From CBDATB01 sp965199745 (GTDB lineage Bacteria > Bacteroidota > Bacteroidia > Cytophagales > Flammeovirgaceae), in the NCBI GenBank assembly GCA_965199745.1, contig CBDATB010000005.1:62001-126000 (forward strand): a DNA stretch of 64,000 bases. The letters are read 5' to 3'. The notes beneath the pieces are model-generated. The model saw only the letters and a list, made by a program, of their open reading frames with translations. It searched no databases and was not told the origin of the DNA. A program made the position numbers and the translations under genes. Within the stretch, counting starts at the first letter, position 1. Each line of letters starts with the position of its first letter. This document shows positions 63,331 to 64,000 of the stretch, piece by piece.

Positions 63331-64000
63331 TTATGTAAAAAAATTATTTTTTTTGTACGTAGAGATGCTGTCAGGATTTTGTTCAATAGCATCCCTAACT
63401 TTTCTCATGATGCTTTCGATGCTGTCATTGGAGTGATAGTCCATGCGGGTTTTAAAGCGCACTTTCAGGATAGTTCCTCTTTTTTTAAAAAAGAGACCCT
63501 TCTTATCGAAAGCTCTTCTGAATCCGTCGATAACTACGGGTACCACAACAGGTTGGAATTTAAGAATAATATTGGCAGTACCTTTTCTGACAGGAGCATA
63601 AGGGACAGTAGTACCTTGCGGAAAATTAACCACCCAGCCCTGCAAAAGTGCTTTTTTGATTTTTTCCGGGGCGGTAGTATCAGCAGCTCTGTCTACGGAT
63701 TTGCCTTTTGAGCGCCATGCTCTTCTGACCGTTACGGCACCCGCAAGGGTAAGTATCTTGGGAATAATGCCGCTTTCTTTCATAGTCTCTTCGGCTGCCA
63801 CGTAGTAGGTATTTACTCTTGGTATGAGTGCGTAAATAGGGATATTGATATTTTTAAAATTCCACTTCACACTACAAAATATATGATAGAGGGCAATCAC
63901 ATCGGCATAATATGTTTGATGGTTAGATATAAACATTACATTATTGTCGGGCAGACCTTCTAAATGCTCCCTTCCTTCTATTTTTAGCTTATTTACCAGG
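63331..64000 (-). CDS. plsC: 1-acyl-sn-glycerol-3-phosphate acyltransferase (PlsC-like), 5'-partial
   Basis: The frame is open to the window edge, so the start is missing; 222 residues plus part of a codon are visible. The catalytic motif HQTYYAD (H-x4-D, in MFISNHQTYYAD) and the NFPQGTT block (the E/F-P-E-G-T-type motif, here with Gln) identify the family, which adds the second acyl chain in phosphatidic acid synthesis. Upstream visible residues LVNKLKIEGREHLEGLPDNN fit the usual N-terminal region. The Gln variant may affect specificity. Confidence 0.82.
   Translation of the reverse strand, partial: LVNKLKIEGREHLEGLPDNNVMFISNHQTYYADVIALYHIFCSVKWNFKNINIPIYALIPRVNTYYVAAEETMKESGIIPKILTLAGAVTVRRAWRSKGKSVDRAADTTAPEKIKKALLQGWVVNFPQGTTVPYAPVRKGTANIILKFQPVVVPVVIDGFRRAFDKKGLFFKKRGTILKVRFKTRMDYHSNDSIESIMRKVRDAIEQNPDSISTYKKNNFFT

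Overview
The window looks like a chromosomal segment of a low-GC member of the Bacteroidota, most likely Cytophagales-like. The evidence is gene content. It has a ba3-type oxidase operon with SCO and a truncated globin, a DUF4175 / RsbW-like / ybeY cluster, a secreted Ig-like and lamin-tail protein with a FlgD-like C-terminus, a Bacteroidota-style ParC, TTG and GTG starts without obvious Shine-Dalgarno sites, and promoters of the TTG-N19-TAnnTTTG type. No rRNA or tRNA gene, CRISPR array or intact insertion sequence was seen.

Layout. Positions 1-13000 hold a partial secreted transglutaminase-like gene, lipB, a single-chain restriction-modification (R-M) enzyme, a GT9 glycosyltransferase, rlmB, an MmeI-like R-M enzyme that overlaps the start of parC, and parC. 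Positions 13000-25600 hold an ABC exporter, a large surface-protein gene broken by three single-base shifts, an SDR-type reductase, mltG, a class I aminotransferase and a SpoIIE-type phosphatase. Positions 25800-30240 are a minus-strand respiratory operon: CoxIIa (37 aa), CoxII, CoxI, a membrane protein, a globin, SCO and cytochrome c. Positions 30470-32432 hold a decayed zinc-metalloprotease-like gene and a small lipoprotein. Then come sppA, two secreted envelope proteins, dapB, a TM2/DUF4178 protein, ybeY, an RsbW-like ATPase, a DUF4175 coiled-coil protein and a ClC channel with CBS domains. Positions 45900-52700 are a propionyl-CoA carboxylase / methylmalonyl-CoA mutase operon that would feed propionyl-CoA into succinyl-CoA. 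TerC follows.

Positions 53646-59707 are the most unusual part: a Type III R-M locus with two mod genes and one res gene. The two Mods share conserved ends, with 138 of the first 160 and 165 of the last 179 residues identical by my count. Their central target-recognition segments are unrelated. Between them lies a 125-nt copy of the start of res, which shows that the locus arose by tandem duplication. A single C-to-T change puts a stop in that copy. An acyl-CoA dehydrogenase, nrdA and a partial plsC-like gene finish the window.

Three different R-M systems sit as islands among housekeeping genes. Two surface-type genes carry indel frameshifts while the housekeeping genes around them are intact. 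No computation was available; counts and alignments were made by eye.
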